DNA of 41,817 nt from Lachnospiraceae bacterium (GCA_024684055.1 JAIKXN010000133.1:1-41817), one strand, 5' to 3'. Shown: positions 7,925-17,342, counted from the stretch's first letter. The notes: generated by a model not told the origin, from the letters alone. Numbers and translations: made by a program.

Positions 7925-8062
7925 CTGAGACTTTTAATGAAAGATAAAAGGGACTTTAGATGAAATAATATATCAGAGATTTTTTTAAGATAACAGGGGC
8001 TTTTGATGAAACATATCAGAGTATTTATTTGAAATGTAACAGAGGTTTTAAATGAAATATAT
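7925..8062 (+). repeat. ~23-nt imperfect tandem repeats running into the folC start
   Basis: About six degenerate copies of CAGAGGTTTTAAATGAAATATAT occur. The last three are exactly 23 nt apart (7994, 8017, 8040), and the final copy is the real ribosome site and start codon of folC. Copies at 7937 and 8006 carry ATGAAA and open 8-codon mini-ORFs. The ORF at 7937 ends in a TGA that overlaps the next ATG. A TTG-initiated frame at 8029 ends in the TGA overlapping the folC ATG. The stretch contains no other gene. Confidence 0.75.
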
Positions 8063-9341
8063 CGAGTGCAGGGAATGGCTTGAAGAGAGAAGAAAAAACA
8101 TGGGAAGTGTTCCGGGACTAAAGGAAGTCACATCCCTTCTTGAAGCTTTTAAAAGACCTGATAAAGAACTGAATATCATACATATAGCCGGTACGAACGG
8201 AAAAGGAAGCACGGGCTATCTTCTTGAAAGCATTCTTTCAAAAAGCGGAATTAAAACAGGGCGCTTTTTGTCGCCTGCGGTAACGGACGAGCGTGAAATC
8301 ATATCCGTTAACAACAAGATGGTTTTTAAAACCGTCTGGGAAAAACATTTGTCGGAAATAATCGAAGTTATAGAAAAGACGGGGATTAAGGCAACGGCAT
8401 TTGAAATCGAATTTGTTCTTTCGCTTCTTATCTTTAAGGAAGCAGGATGTAAAGCAGTTATTCTTGAGTGCGGAATGGGCGGAACTTTGGATGCAACCAA
8501 CGCGATCGATGAAAGTATGGTTGACATAATCACATCCATAAGTATCGACCACTGCAACTTTTTGGGCGATTCTTTAAAAGAAATAAGTTTACATAAGTTC
8601 GGAATTATAAAGAATGGTTCGAAGAATGTCATACTTGCGCCTCAGACAGAAGAAGTATATGAATTTTTCGATAAATATCTTGAAGGTAACAAACTTCAGG
8701 TAAAAACTGTTAAAAGCGATTCGGGCAAAACAAAATACAAAATAAACAGATCAAAGAATGGGATATCGCAGGTTTTTGATTACAAAGAATACAAACAATT
8801 GAGGCTTTCTCTTTTGGGAACACATCAGATCGATAACGCAAAGGTCGTTCTTGATACTGCAGATGTTCTTAAGGCTGAAGGATGGTGCATTTCTGACAAA
8901 GCAATCAGGAAAGCTTTTGAAGAAGCTCTGTGGCCCGGAAGATTCGAGATCATAGAAAAAGACAGGACTTATATCCTGGACGGAGCACATAATTACGATG
9001 CTGTTTTGCGCCTTTTTGAAAATATTAACTTATATTTTACAAAACGAAACTTGATATATATAATGGGTATGTACAAAGACAAGGCATACGAGGATGTAAT
9101 AGCATTTTGTGCACCGAAAGCAAAGGCAGTTGTATGTATTTCGGCGAAAGATAAAGCAAGGGCAATAGATGCTTTTGAAATCGGGAAATGTGTAAAAGAA
9201 TATAATGAGAATGTTACGGCAGCCGATTCGTACGAAGAAGCACTTGAAATTGCCGGACTTCTTTCCGATAAAAAAGATGTGGTTCTTATATTCGGGTCGC
9301 TTTCGTTTCTCGGAGATTTCAGAGAACTGCTTTTGAAATAG
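8052..9341 (+). CDS. folC: Folylpolyglutamate synthase / dihydrofolate synthase FolC
   Basis: 429 aa, normal length. It is a Mur-ligase-family ATP-dependent enzyme that adds glutamate to dihydropteroate or to folates. Visible are the P-loop G47-T-N-G-K-G-S-T54, [14 protein letters not shown], a [10 protein letters not shown] segment with the metal/ATP-binding histidine, HKFGIIK, and WPGRFEI...[10 protein letters not shown] in the C-terminal domain. The start has AGAGG 7 nt upstream, within the repeat ladder. It is the first of three folate genes in one direction; folE starts 17 nt after its stop. It could act as a dihydrofolate synthase alone or be bifunctional; sequence reading does not decide this. 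Confidence 0.95.
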   Translation: MKYIECREWLEERRKNMGSVPGLKEVTSLLEAFKRPDKELNIIHIAGTNGKGSTGYLLESILSKSGIKTGRFLSPAVTDEREIISVNNKMVFKTVWEKHLSEIIEVIEKTGIKATAFEIEFVLSLLIFKEAGCKAVILECGMGGTLDATNAIDESMVDIITSISIDHCNFLGDSLKEISLHKFGIIKNGSKNVILAPQTEEVYEFFDKYLEGNKLQVKTVKSDSGKTKYKINRSKNGISQVFDYKEYKQLRLSLLGTHQIDNAKVVLDTADVLKAEGWCISDKAIRKAFEEALWPGRFEIIEKDRTYILDGAHNYDAVLRLFENINLYFTKRNLIYIMGMYKDKAYEDVIAFCAPKAKAVVCISAKDKARAIDAFEIGKCVKEYNENVTAADSYEEALEIAGLLSDKKDVVLIFGSLSFLGDFRELLLK

Positions 9342-9358
9342 AAGCTGATACAGGTTAT

Positions 9359-9955
9359 ATGAAAAATGTATCGGCAATACAAAACGGAAAAGAGACTGAA
9401 ATGATTGATGAAGAGAAGATAAGAGAAGGAGTGAAACTTCTTCTTGAAGGTATAGGAGAAGATGTTACGAGAGAAGGATTAAAGGATACTCCCGACAGAA
9501 TCGCGAGAATGTATTCCGAAATCTTTGCGGGCTACGAAGAATCCGCTTCGCAACATTTATCCAAAAGATTTCATGTAGACAATAATGATATTGTTCTTGA
9601 GAAGAATATAGTTTTTTATTCGACCTGCGAGCATCATATGATGCCTTTTTACGGTACGGCGCATATCGCATATATTCCCAATGATGAAGTAGTCGGTATT
9701 TCAAAACTTGCACGTACTCTTGAAGTATTTTCCAAGAGACTTCAGATTCAGGAAAAACTTACCGAGCAGGTTGCCGAAAGCATATATAAGGAATTGAATG
9801 CAAAGGGCGTGATGGTGGTTATTGAAGCCGAGCATATGTGCATGACCATGCGCGGTATTAAGAAGCCCGGCAGCAAAACGGTAACGATTGCGACAAAAGG
9901 TCTGTTTGAAAAGGAAGAATACAAAAACAGATTTTTTGATATGCTGAGAATATAG
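9359..9955 (+). CDS. folE: GTP cyclohydrolase I (type IA)
   Basis: 198 aa as given; a start at 9401 (protein [10 protein letters not shown], 184 aa) matches the usual family length equally well, and neither has a strong ribosome site. It converts GTP to dihydroneopterin triphosphate, the first step of folate synthesis. The zinc ligands are visible as C90 and H93 ([12 protein letters not shown]) and C161 ([11 protein letters not shown]), numbered from 9359. [11 protein letters not shown] is the conserved helix. Being the zinc-dependent IA form, it would be sensitive to zinc shortage. It sits between folC and folP. Confidence 0.95.
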   Translation: MKNVSAIQNGKETEMIDEEKIREGVKLLLEGIGEDVTREGLKDTPDRIARMYSEIFAGYEESASQHLSKRFHVDNNDIVLEKNIVFYSTCEHHMMPFYGTAHIAYIPNDEVVGISKLARTLEVFSKRLQIQEKLTEQVAESIYKELNAKGVMVVIEAEHMCMTMRGIKKPGSKTVTIATKGLFEKEEYKNRFFDMLRI

Positions 9956-10038
9956 ACATATACATAACAAATTCGGAATATTATAGTAATAAATGTTTTT
10001 TATTTATATCTGATAAGATTTATCTTCGGATAATTCGG

Positions 10039-10068
10039 TTTACAGTTTTGGTAAATAATATTTTTAAT
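10039..10068 (+). promoter_or_regulatory. Weak candidate promoter before folP
   Basis: TTTACA (10039-10044) and TTTAAT (10063-10068) are 18 nt apart in the 127-nt AT-rich gap between folE and folP. The match is modest, and folP could equally be read from upstream. Confidence 0.3.
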
Positions 10069-10082
10069 ATGAGGAAATCAAA

Positions 10083-10898
10083 ATGAATGAAATTAAAATC
10101 GGAAAGAGAGTGTTTGATTTAAAGAACCATACTTATGTAATGGGAATACTTAATGTTACTCCCGATTCATTTTCGGACGGCGGCCTTTTCATTAATTCTG
10201 AAGCGGCTTTTAAGAGAGCGGTACAGATGGTAAATGACGGCGCGGACATTATCGACGTCGGCGGTGAATCCACCAGACCGGGATATACTCCCGTAAGCGC
10301 TGAAGTTCAGATTGAAAGGGTAATGCCTGTAATAGAGCTTATCAAAGAAAAACTTGATGTCCCCGTTTCGATAGACACATATAATGCAGAAGTTGCAAAA
10401 GAAGCGATCAAAGCCGGATGCGACATGGTAAATGATATCTGGGCTTTACAGAATACCGAAGAAATGGCAAAACTTCTTATAGACAACGATGTAGTGGCAG
10501 TTCTTATGCACAACAGAAAAAATCCGGATTATGCAGAATTCAGAAAAGAAGTTTTATCCGATCTTGGAGGATATCTTGAAAGAGCAACTGCCGAGGGAAT
10601 CTCAAAAGACAGAATCATTCTAGATCCCGGTATCGGTTTCGGAAAAACATACGAACAGAACTTAAGTATTATTCATCATATAGACGATCTTAAAGATCTC
10701 GGCTGCCCAATATTAATGGGCACCAGCAGAAAATCAGTTATCGGCCTTACACTTGACCTTCCCATCTTTGAAAGAGTTGAAGGCACAATCGCGACAACGG
10801 TTGTTGCATGTATGAAGGGCGTTAATTTCGTCAGAGTACATGATGTAAGAGAGAACGTCAGAGCCATTCGAATGACTGAGGCTATTCTCAGAACCTGA
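10083..10898 (+). CDS. folP: Dihydropteroate synthase
   Basis: 271 aa. It joins 4-aminobenzoate to the pterin pyrophosphate and is the sulfonamide target. Hallmarks are MGILNVTPDSFSDGG (about 20-34), IIDVGGESTRPGYTPVS, the NDIWALQ strand, ILDPGIGFGKTYEQN and MGTSRKSVIG. ATGAGGAAATCAAA precedes the start. A strong terminator follows, and folBK faces it on the other strand. Confidence 0.96.
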   Translation: MNEIKIGKRVFDLKNHTYVMGILNVTPDSFSDGGLFINSEAAFKRAVQMVNDGADIIDVGGESTRPGYTPVSAEVQIERVMPVIELIKEKLDVPVSIDTYNAEVAKEAIKAGCDMVNDIWALQNTEEMAKLLIDNDVVAVLMHNRKNPDYAEFRKEVLSDLGGYLERATAEGISKDRIILDPGIGFGKTYEQNLSIIHHIDDLKDLGCPILMGTSRKSVIGLTLDLPIFERVEGTIATTVVACMKGVNFVRVHDVRENVRAIRMTEAILRT

Positions 10899-10919
10899 AA
10901 AGATAAGAGATAAAAGATA

Positions 10920-10955
10920 ACGCAGGACTTATGATATAGTAAGCCCTGCGTTTTT
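10920..10955 (+). terminator. Terminator after folP
   Basis: ACGCAGGACTTA (10920-10931) pairs with TAAGCCCTGCGT (10940-10951) with one mismatch, followed by TTTTT. It starts 22 nt past the folP stop codon. Confidence 0.85.
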
Positions 10956-11004
10956 GCATGTAAGTTGGACCAAGTGAAGGTTCTGTTTTTACTACCCTGA
11001 AGTA

Positions 11005-11110
11005 GTGAAAATGACATACAAACCCCGAGTGTGAAAATGACATACAAACCTCGAGTGTCAAAATGACATATAAATCCCGAGGGTGAAAATGACATACAAA
11101 CCCCGTCCCC
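11005..11110 (-). repeat. GGGGACGGGGTTT-headed 26-bp tandem repeats after folBK
   Basis: Four units of about 24 bp at 26-bp spacing (starting 11005, 11031, 11057, 11083 on the plus strand; consensus GTGAAAATGACATACAAACC followed by CCGA). Read on the minus strand, the block begins with GGGGACGGGGTTT (11110-11098), 5 nt after the folBK stop codon, and each unit continues GTATGTCATTTTCAC. Spacers are only 2 nt, so this is not CRISPR. The same 13-mer opens another repeat block after glmM. Confidence 0.85.
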
Positions 11111-11115
11111 AAGTG

Positions 11116-11940
11116 TCATTTTTCGGCGGATTTCAGCTTATGAGACAATTCCTGAACGGTTAACATAAGTCTGGGATGGATAACGTACGGATCAATCTGG
11201 CAAATAGGGTCCAGTACAAAGCTTCTGTTAGACATATCAGGATGAGGTATAACAAGAGTATCGGTTGACATAATTAAGTTATCGTAGAATACTATATCAA
11301 GATCGAGAGTTCTGGGGCCCCAGCGCATAAGTCTTTTTCTTCCTGCTTCCTGCTCTTCGATATGAAGTCTGGCGAGAAGTTCTTCGGGAGAGTAGAGTGT
11401 TTCGATTTTGAATACTCCGTTTAAGAAGTCATCCTGATCGGTAACGCCGTAGGGCTTGGTCTCGATAAGGTCGGATACCGAAAGCATTTTGATGCATTCG
11501 TCTGCGGCGAGATTATCGATTGCGTTTCTGATATATGTTTCGCGTTCTCCCATATTGGAGCCGACTGAAATGAAAGCCGTATGACGGCTTCTTTTTATTT
11601 TAACCGAAACGGTATTGAACTTTACGGGAATCGGAGCATCGGGCTTGCAGATTTCGAGAGAAAGCGATTTAATTCTCTCAAATGTAACGAGAAGTTTTCT
11701 TGCGAGAGAGTTAATGAGAGCCTCAAGCAGATTAAACTGATTTACAACCATGTATTCGTTGATAAATTCGCAAACTTTGCCGTAATCGAGCGTATCGTCG
11801 ATTTCATCGCTGAGACCTGCGGTAAGAGTGTCGATTTCGAATTCGGCATTGATGATAAACTTCTGCCCTTTGAGTTTTTCCTGTTCGTATACACCGTGAT
11901 GAGCGAATACTTCCAAACCGGTAATAACAATCTTATCCAT
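11116..11940 (-). CDS. folBK: Bifunctional dihydroneopterin aldolase / HPPK (FolB-FolK fusion)
   Basis: 274 aa. Residues 1-115 are FolB: MDKIVITGLEVFAHHGVYEQEK, YGKVCEFI, and EICKPDAPIP near the domain end. Residues about 121-274 are FolK: HTAFISVGSNMGERETYI at the start and RWGPRTLDLDIVFYD, the HPPK signature. Together they make 6-hydroxymethyl-dihydropterin and activate it to the pyrophosphate used by FolP. Fusions of these enzymes are known in several lineages. It is the last gene of the minus-strand moxR operon, 21 nt after the DUF5050 gene, and it faces folP. The stop TGA at 11116-11118 lies at the edge of a repeat block. Confidence 0.95.
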   Translation of the reverse strand: MDKIVITGLEVFAHHGVYEQEKLKGQKFIINAEFEIDTLTAGLSDEIDDTLDYGKVCEFINEYMVVNQFNLLEALINSLARKLLVTFERIKSLSLEICKPDAPIPVKFNTVSVKIKRSRHTAFISVGSNMGERETYIRNAIDNLAADECIKMLSVSDLIETKPYGVTDQDDFLNGVFKIETLYSPEELLARLHIEEQEAGRKRLMRWGPRTLDLDIVFYDNLIMSTDTLVIPHPDMSNRSFVLDPICQIDPYVIHPRLMLTVQELSHKLKSAEK

Positions 11941-11961
11941 ATCGTTAACTCCTTTCTCTTT

Positions 11962-13008
11962 TTATTCTTTATATGCAATGTCTCTTGCTGCTTCGAATTC
12001 CGTAACGTTTACAGAACCGTATGACGGTGTTCTTAAAGTCGTAACAGTGTCTCCGAAAGGCTGAAAATAAACATATCTGTCTGTAATATTTATATTAGTG
12101 TAGTTTCCTTCCGCGATGATTTCTTCAGAGGAGCCGTTTACCGACATACGCTTAAGAGCGGGATTCTTTGCGTCGTTTTTCTGATAATAAATGTATTCGG
12201 TATTAAGGTTATAACAGTCAACTCTGTCTTTTGTAAGTGTTTCTATGGCGGCTTCGCTTAAGGAATATCTTGCAAGTCTGTAATTGTTGTCGATATCCAT
12301 AAAATAAATGTAGTTGCCCAGTCTTACGGGGTTCCACATGTTGATCCTGACAGCTTCGCTTATGGTATCCGTTGCGGTATCGAGGACCATAAGAAAATGG
12401 TTGTTTTCGTTATTTGAAAAATAAATAACATCTTCGTATACACCTGCGGGATTTATGACGGAGTTCGAAATGTCGGTTACGTCTCTGCCGTCGGTTCCCA
12501 TTTTGCCCAGATGCACGCCTTTGGTCTTGTCGTAATCGAGATAGTATATGCTGTTGTTTACGAGGATCATTTCGAGGGAAGGGTCTCTTGATAAAGTAGC
12601 GGGAGATTTGCCGTTCTTTTTCACACGGTAAATTCCCATTACACGTCTTAAGAAACCAAGGCCTGTGGAAGTGGAAGAGTTGGCCATATAGTAGTAAAGA
12701 TAATCACCGCCTGCGTTTATATACTGAACGTCGGCCGTGATTATTTTCTTCATTTCGGTTTCGTCTTCCTTCATTCTGTATAAAGAACCCTGATCGTAAG
12801 AATTTGCAAAATAGATATATCCGTCGTCTTCACAGAAAAGCCCTTTGTTGTAAATGTTTCCGGCGGTATTGCCTACAGTTCCGGGAGCATTTTTCGGTAC
12901 GATTTTAGACAGTTTTGAAAAGACTGACAAAGCGATTGCCAGAATGAGAAGTACTGCAGTAACTATTATAAAAGGAATATGTGATTTGTTTTTATTGCCG
13001 GATGCCAT
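11962..13008 (-). CDS. Membrane-anchored DUF5050-type beta-propeller protein
   Basis: 348 aa. A short basic N-terminus leads into one membrane helix (about 12-32, IPFIIVTAVLLILAIALSVF). The rest is predicted to be extracytoplasmic, with repeated beta-blade signatures of the type GYIYFANSYDQGSLYRM, YYLDYDK, IYFSNNENN, IYFMDIDNNYRLARY and YIYYQKND. Each is the 'IYY...N/D..LYR' pattern of DUF5050/propeller proteins. The ligand is unknown. It lies 12 nt after the transglutaminase gene in the same operon, so it may act with that system at the cell surface. GAGGTATT precedes the start. Confidence 0.8.
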   Translation of the reverse strand: MASGNKNKSHIPFIIVTAVLLILAIALSVFSKLSKIVPKNAPGTVGNTAGNIYNKGLFCEDDGYIYFANSYDQGSLYRMKEDETEMKKIITADVQYINAGGDYLYYYMANSSTSTGLGFLRRVMGIYRVKKNGKSPATLSRDPSLEMILVNNSIYYLDYDKTKGVHLGKMGTDGRDVTDISNSVINPAGVYEDVIYFSNNENNHFLMVLDTATDTISEAVRINMWNPVRLGNYIYFMDIDNNYRLARYSLSEAAIETLTKDRVDCYNLNTEYIYYQKNDAKNPALKRMSVNGSSEEIIAEGNYTNINITDRYVYFQPFGDTVTTLRTPSYGSVNVTEFEAARDIAYKE

Positions 13009-13020
13009 AATACCTCATTT

Positions 13021-15360
13021 CTATGAATACATAATTCTCTCATAATATTCAAATAATCGGTCAGTATCAATGACTTTTTTCTTCTTGTGTGTATTGTTGT
13101 AACTTGCCAAATAAAGATCGTATGCTTTTTTAACGTCGACAGGAAGAGGATTGGCTTTGGTAAGGAATCTTTTCCTTCGAAGCATTTTTACAAGACGGTC
13201 ATATTCGTACATAACAAGTTTGTATTCGTCGTTTTTAGCTTTATAAACAAGTAATCTTACTCTCATAATAACAAATTTTCCCAAAAAGAACAAAGTAAGT
13301 GAGAGAACGATTACTGCTAACATCATAAACATAAATGAGGATGTCGATCTCGTATTGAAATTGAGAAAATTAAGCACATCAAGGCTGAATCCGGAAGGAC
13401 CGTCTGCGCTCGGATCCTGAGGAAGATTCTCGTAATCGATTGTATTTGATGTAAGAGAAGCGAAGAGTCCTCCGAAATTAAAAAGATTGAAGTTTGAACC
13501 GTTTTCCTCGTCAAATGAAGGGATGGTAGCTTCAAAAGGAACGAAACCGTAACCTTCGAGATATATTTCAACCCAGGCATGTGCGCGTGAATCGTTTACG
13601 GGAACCGTGATAACGGTATTAAGCTCGGTTATGTTTTCGCCCGTGTACCATTCATCATATTTCTCGCCGGCAAGAACACCGTTGTCCGCTACCGTTGAAA
13701 TCGGTATGCTGTAACCTTCGCAGTATCTAGCGGGAATGCCCAGTTCACGAAGAAGCATTACTTCAGTGGATGCAAAGTGAGCACAGAAGCCTCGTTTCTG
13801 TGTGTTAATGAAATACTCTATATAATCTCTTCTGGGAGGCGTAGCACCGGGGGCCATTGTATAGGAATAACCGTCCATGAAATAAGCATATATTGCATGG
13901 GCGCATTTTAAACGGTATTCGTTTTCGGTAAGTCCTTCATGTGAAATCACGTTAACGTCCAAAAGCGCGTTATCGAGGTCTTTTTTCAGATATTCAGGAA
14001 CATTCAGACAGATATTGTAAACGTAATCTTTATAATCCGGATCGTCGATGAGTTCGTCTTCGTTTTCGATCTTGTAATCGTTCTGGGTATTGATGGGGTA
14101 GTAGATAATATCGTAATTGTTTTGGCTGTCCGCATCAAATTTTAATGCTTCGCCCGAATAAAAATATGGAATGTACTTGAATCTTGCGTCGGCATCAATA
14201 TTTTCAACATGCATTTTTGCAGTGTTTTCTATGTTGTATTTTCTGGTATTTTCATATTCGGTAAAATCTTCCGTATGGGCATACCATCCCGAAGAAATAT
14301 ATGTGCTTCCGGTGAAACCCTTAAGGTATACGGTTTCATAGTTGTTCGGAGCGAAAGTTACATTGAGGTCTGTTTCGAAATCAGGTCTTACCTGGCTTAC
14401 GCCGCCGAGCCTTCCGCTTGCAAGTCCTCCTGTTGAAGCGTATCTGTCAAGGAATCCGGTAAAACCTGACTGAACAAGAATTTTAACGTATTCCTGGGTA
14501 TTTTTGTGAATGGCATTTCCGGGGATCTTGGAAAGAGGAAGATTGGACAGTCCTAAAATAACTGAAAGAAGAATGACCGAAATAATACCCGAAAATGCGA
14601 AAGATCCTAAGAATACGGGAACATCCGCCTGATAGGAATAGGAATTCAGTTTTTTTGTCTTAAGCCTCATGAATTCGTGCGTGTGCTTTCCTTTTACCTG
14701 CATTCGTGAATGCGCGGAAAACTGAAGAAAAGCAACGGAAACGTATACGAAAAAAAGTCCGAAAAGATATATCGGATTGGGAGTTTTGTGAATGAACAAA
14801 GCTATTTCGATAAAAGGAAACGTAACAAGAATTGTTTCGAGAACATTCATGTAACCGCTTATCGTGACGTTAAGCAGAATGGCTAAAAACGCACCCATGA
14901 AAAGGGCTGCAACGGTTACGGTGAAGAAACGGTTCGTTACGATTTCCTGAGCTTCTCTGACGGAAAGGAGTGAGAAGTAATCCGAGTACTCATTGTTTAT
15001 GATGTTGATCACTGCCTGGAAACCTGAGTTTGCGCTCATGTAATATCGCCCGAGTTCTATCGTGAATCCAAAGAAGAGTACGAAGTAGAAAATGTAGAAA
15101 ATAAATTTATTCATGTAAAGGAGCGCAACATAGAGTGACAGGAACATAAATCCGGCAAAAACTATGGGTTTGTTGAATGAAATATCAAAGGCGTCGAGCA
15201 AACCGCAGATGGTGCAGTAGGATGCAATGAAAATCAGCAGTCCTTTTAAAAGGCACAGAATAAGACGACTGCTCTTTTTGGCCTGAGCAATCTCACCGAC
15301 GAGAAGAAGATTTTCTTCTTTTTCTTTTTTGTAAATTATCCTTTCGATAAAAGAAAACAT
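13021..15360 (-). CDS. TgpA-like membrane transglutaminase-domain protein
   Basis: 779 aa. The N-terminal half has about six membrane helices (between about 32 and 285), then a long outer domain. The papain-fold transglutaminase core has C526 (KRGFCAHFASTEVMLLRELG), the GIPARYCEGY strand and H594 (SRAHAWVEIY). The third catalytic position, usually Asp in DPT, is Glu here (E610 in PFEAT), a substitution common in Clostridial homologues as I recall. A further membrane helix lies near residues 680-705, and the tail is cytoplasmic. MoxR, DUF58 and TgpA-type genes form a widespread cluster, thought to act in envelope protein processing or assembly; the substrate is unknown. It starts 12 nt after the DUF58 stop. 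Confidence 0.88.
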   Translation of the reverse strand: MFSFIERIIYKKEKEENLLLVGEIAQAKKSSRLILCLLKGLLIFIASYCTICGLLDAFDISFNKPIVFAGFMFLSLYVALLYMNKFIFYIFYFVLFFGFTIELGRYYMSANSGFQAVINIINNEYSDYFSLLSVREAQEIVTNRFFTVTVAALFMGAFLAILLNVTISGYMNVLETILVTFPFIEIALFIHKTPNPIYLFGLFFVYVSVAFLQFSAHSRMQVKGKHTHEFMRLKTKKLNSYSYQADVPVFLGSFAFSGIISVILLSVILGLSNLPLSKIPGNAIHKNTQEYVKILVQSGFTGFLDRYASTGGLASGRLGGVSQVRPDFETDLNVTFAPNNYETVYLKGFTGSTYISSGWYAHTEDFTEYENTRKYNIENTAKMHVENIDADARFKYIPYFYSGEALKFDADSQNNYDIIYYPINTQNDYKIENEDELIDDPDYKDYVYNICLNVPEYLKKDLDNALLDVNVISHEGLTENEYRLKCAHAIYAYFMDGYSYTMAPGATPPRRDYIEYFINTQKRGFCAHFASTEVMLLRELGIPARYCEGYSIPISTVADNGVLAGEKYDEWYTGENITELNTVITVPVNDSRAHAWVEIYLEGYGFVPFEATIPSFDEENGSNFNLFNFGGLFASLTSNTIDYENLPQDPSADGPSGFSLDVLNFLNFNTRSTSSFMFMMLAVIVLSLTLFFLGKFVIMRVRLLVYKAKNDEYKLVMYEYDRLVKMLRRKRFLTKANPLPVDVKKAYDLYLASYNNTHKKKKVIDTDRLFEYYERIMYS

Positions 15361-15372
15361 AATCGACTCCGG

Positions 15373-16377
15373 TTAAATCATTTTTATCTTTTTGCCCGAT
15401 ATATGAATTATTGTAGCAATTTTGTTTGAAGAATTCGTGAAAGTGTTAAGTGCATTTTCATTCCCCTCATAAAGAGGCTGACAGTAAAAATGCGTCATGA
15501 TTTCGACAATTCCCTCGTCATCGGTTATCGTGAAGAAAGAGTAGTCGCAAAGTTTGTCATTATATATGCAGACTTCAAATCTTTCCTTTTTTTCGTTCAT
15601 GGCTTTTATGCATGAAAGAAGAGTTTCCGCGGTATCGTGAATTATATCCTTTGTAAGTTCCGGTAAAAGAATGATGGCGAGAGAAGAAGTGTGAGCCATT
15701 TCCTTTACGAACAGATCGTCAAGTTTTGCGGACAGTTTCCAGTGTATTCTCTGAAGTCTGTCGCCCGGTCTGTATTCACGGATTTCCTTGACGTCGCTTG
15801 AAATATTGCCTATATTTTCCGATTCCGTATATTCATCCGGTCCGTCTTTGGGTACGGCGGGCGGGAAATCGTTTATATGCCTGTCTGCCGGCAGGATAGG
15901 AACGGATGCTTCGTCAGTAAAATCGATTTCTTTTGTGACCAGAGAAAGATAATCATGAAGCACGAGCTTTGAAATTCTCAAAGTGATGAGTCCGATTTCA
16001 TATGATTCGATGGGAATGTTGAATGAATTGTTTTTTCTGACAAGCGGAATGGATAAAACATGCTTTGTCTCATTGGGAAAATATCGATTGCTCACATAGA
16101 ATTCAAGATCGCCCGTGAAAAGACCGATACTTGACGAATTTTCATATTTGATTACGAAAGTCGGATGATTGGGTTCCTCGACGTATTCGGAAAGAGCGTT
16201 AAGCGAGAATTTGTATTTCGAAACAACCGATATAAAGACTCCCACGGAAATGGGAACCGGAATAATCAGCATAAAAATAAAAAGAACAAGCATAGGCTGT
16301 TCATATATAACAGCAAGGGCGCAGAATAACGCCAGAGTCAGTATATAAGGAATTAGTATTCTGAAATTAAGTTTCAT
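15373..16377 (-). CDS. DUF58 (VWA-like) membrane protein
   Basis: 334 aa. Two adjacent hydrophobic helices lie at the N-terminus (about 8-25 and 28-50). A beta domain follows, and then the DUF58 signature: IREYRPGDRLQRIHWKLSAK around residues 198-217 with FVKEM soon after. DUF58 proteins are MoxR partners with a degenerate von Willebrand A fold. The ATG directly abuts the stop codon of the MoxR gene (no gap), which suggests coupled translation and a shared complex. Confidence 0.9.
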   Translation of the reverse strand: MKLNFRILIPYILTLALFCALAVIYEQPMLVLFIFMLIIPVPISVGVFISVVSKYKFSLNALSEYVEEPNHPTFVIKYENSSSIGLFTGDLEFYVSNRYFPNETKHVLSIPLVRKNNSFNIPIESYEIGLITLRISKLVLHDYLSLVTKEIDFTDEASVPILPADRHINDFPPAVPKDGPDEYTESENIGNISSDVKEIREYRPGDRLQRIHWKLSAKLDDLFVKEMAHTSSLAIILLPELTKDIIHDTAETLLSCIKAMNEKKERFEVCIYNDKLCDYSFFTITDDEGIVEIMTHFYCQPLYEGNENALNTFTNSSNKIATIIHISGKKIKMI

Positions 16378-17307
16378 TTAAGGGACCTTTACGGAGTCAA
16401 AAGCGGTAGAAAGCGCATCTTCCGTACTCATTCCGCAGGCTTTGGCTTTTGTGGAAAGAATTACTCTGTGGTTTGCGATAGGGAAGAATACAGCTTTGAA
16501 ATCTTCGGGTATAACATAATCTCTGCCTTTAAGAAATGCATGAGCTTTGGTCATTTTGATCAAAGCGATGCTGCCTCTGGGCGAGAGTCCGAGGTTAAAT
16601 GAATCGGGATTTCTGGTTGATTCCGTTAAAGATACGGCATAATCGTAAAGCGTATCTTTGATTTTTATCTGTTCTACTTCATTCTGATATGCAATGATTT
16701 CGTCTTTTGAAATTATCTTATCCATTGCTTCGATGGTTTTGTGAGAATCGCCTTTAAGGATCGTTACGGCAGATTCGTGTGAAGGATAGCCCATGGAAAG
16801 ACGAACCATAAAACGGTCGAGCTGTGACTCGGGAAGTTTCTGTGTTCCCGATGCGCCGATGGGGTTCTGTGTAGCTATGACCATGAAGGGATTGGGAAGA
16901 TATCTTGTAACGCCGTCAACCGTAGCATGACCTTCTTCCATAACTTCAAGAAGTGCAGACTGCGTTTTGGGTGAAGTTCTGTTTATTTCGTCGGCAAGAA
17001 AGAGGTTGGTATATACAGCGCCTTCCTTGAACGTGAATTCATTCGTTGTTTTGTCAAACATCGTGAATCCGGATACATCACTCGGCAGAACGTCGGGTGT
17101 AAACTGCATTCTTTTGTAGTCGAGATCCATTACTTTAGCCAAAGCGGTAACAAGTGTTGTTTTGCCCACGCCCGGTATGTCTTCAAGCAGGATATGACCT
17201 TTTGCAAATACTGCGCATAACACCATGTCTATGACATCGTCTTTGCCGTGAATGGCCGTTTTAATGGCTTCTTTCATTGATTCTATGGAGTTTAAAGACT
17301 GATTCAT
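16378..17307 (-). CDS. MoxR-family AAA+ ATPase
   Basis: 309 aa. Walker A is EDIPGVGKTTL (GVGKT at 46-50), QFTPDVLPSDVSGF is the MoxR-specific helix, Walker B is LFLADEINRTSPKTQSALLEVMEEG, and sensor regions are ATQNPIG and LDRFM. The C-terminal lid has LSPRGS. MoxR ATPases are chaperone-like remodelers that work with VWA/DUF58 proteins. It is the first gene of the five-gene minus-strand operon, with AAAGGAAAT before the start. Confidence 0.95.
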   Translation of the reverse strand: MNQSLNSIESMKEAIKTAIHGKDDVIDMVLCAVFAKGHILLEDIPGVGKTTLVTALAKVMDLDYKRMQFTPDVLPSDVSGFTMFDKTTNEFTFKEGAVYTNLFLADEINRTSPKTQSALLEVMEEGHATVDGVTRYLPNPFMVIATQNPIGASGTQKLPESQLDRFMVRLSMGYPSHESAVTILKGDSHKTIEAMDKIISKDEIIAYQNEVEQIKIKDTLYDYAVSLTESTRNPDSFNLGLSPRGSIALIKMTKAHAFLKGRDYVIPEDFKAVFFPIANHRVILSTKAKACGMSTEDALSTAFDSVKVP

Positions 17308-17342
17308 TGGATATTTCCTTTTATAGTTTTATTTGTCTCATA

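Noticed and set aside
11005-11110. CRISPR-like array
   Set aside because: Four 24-bp units are separated by only 2 nt, so there are no spacers, and no cas genes are present.
10676-11119. Minus-strand ORFs over the repeat block downstream of folP
   Set aside because: Their sequence is the translated 26-bp repeat plus antisense folP; no ribosome site.
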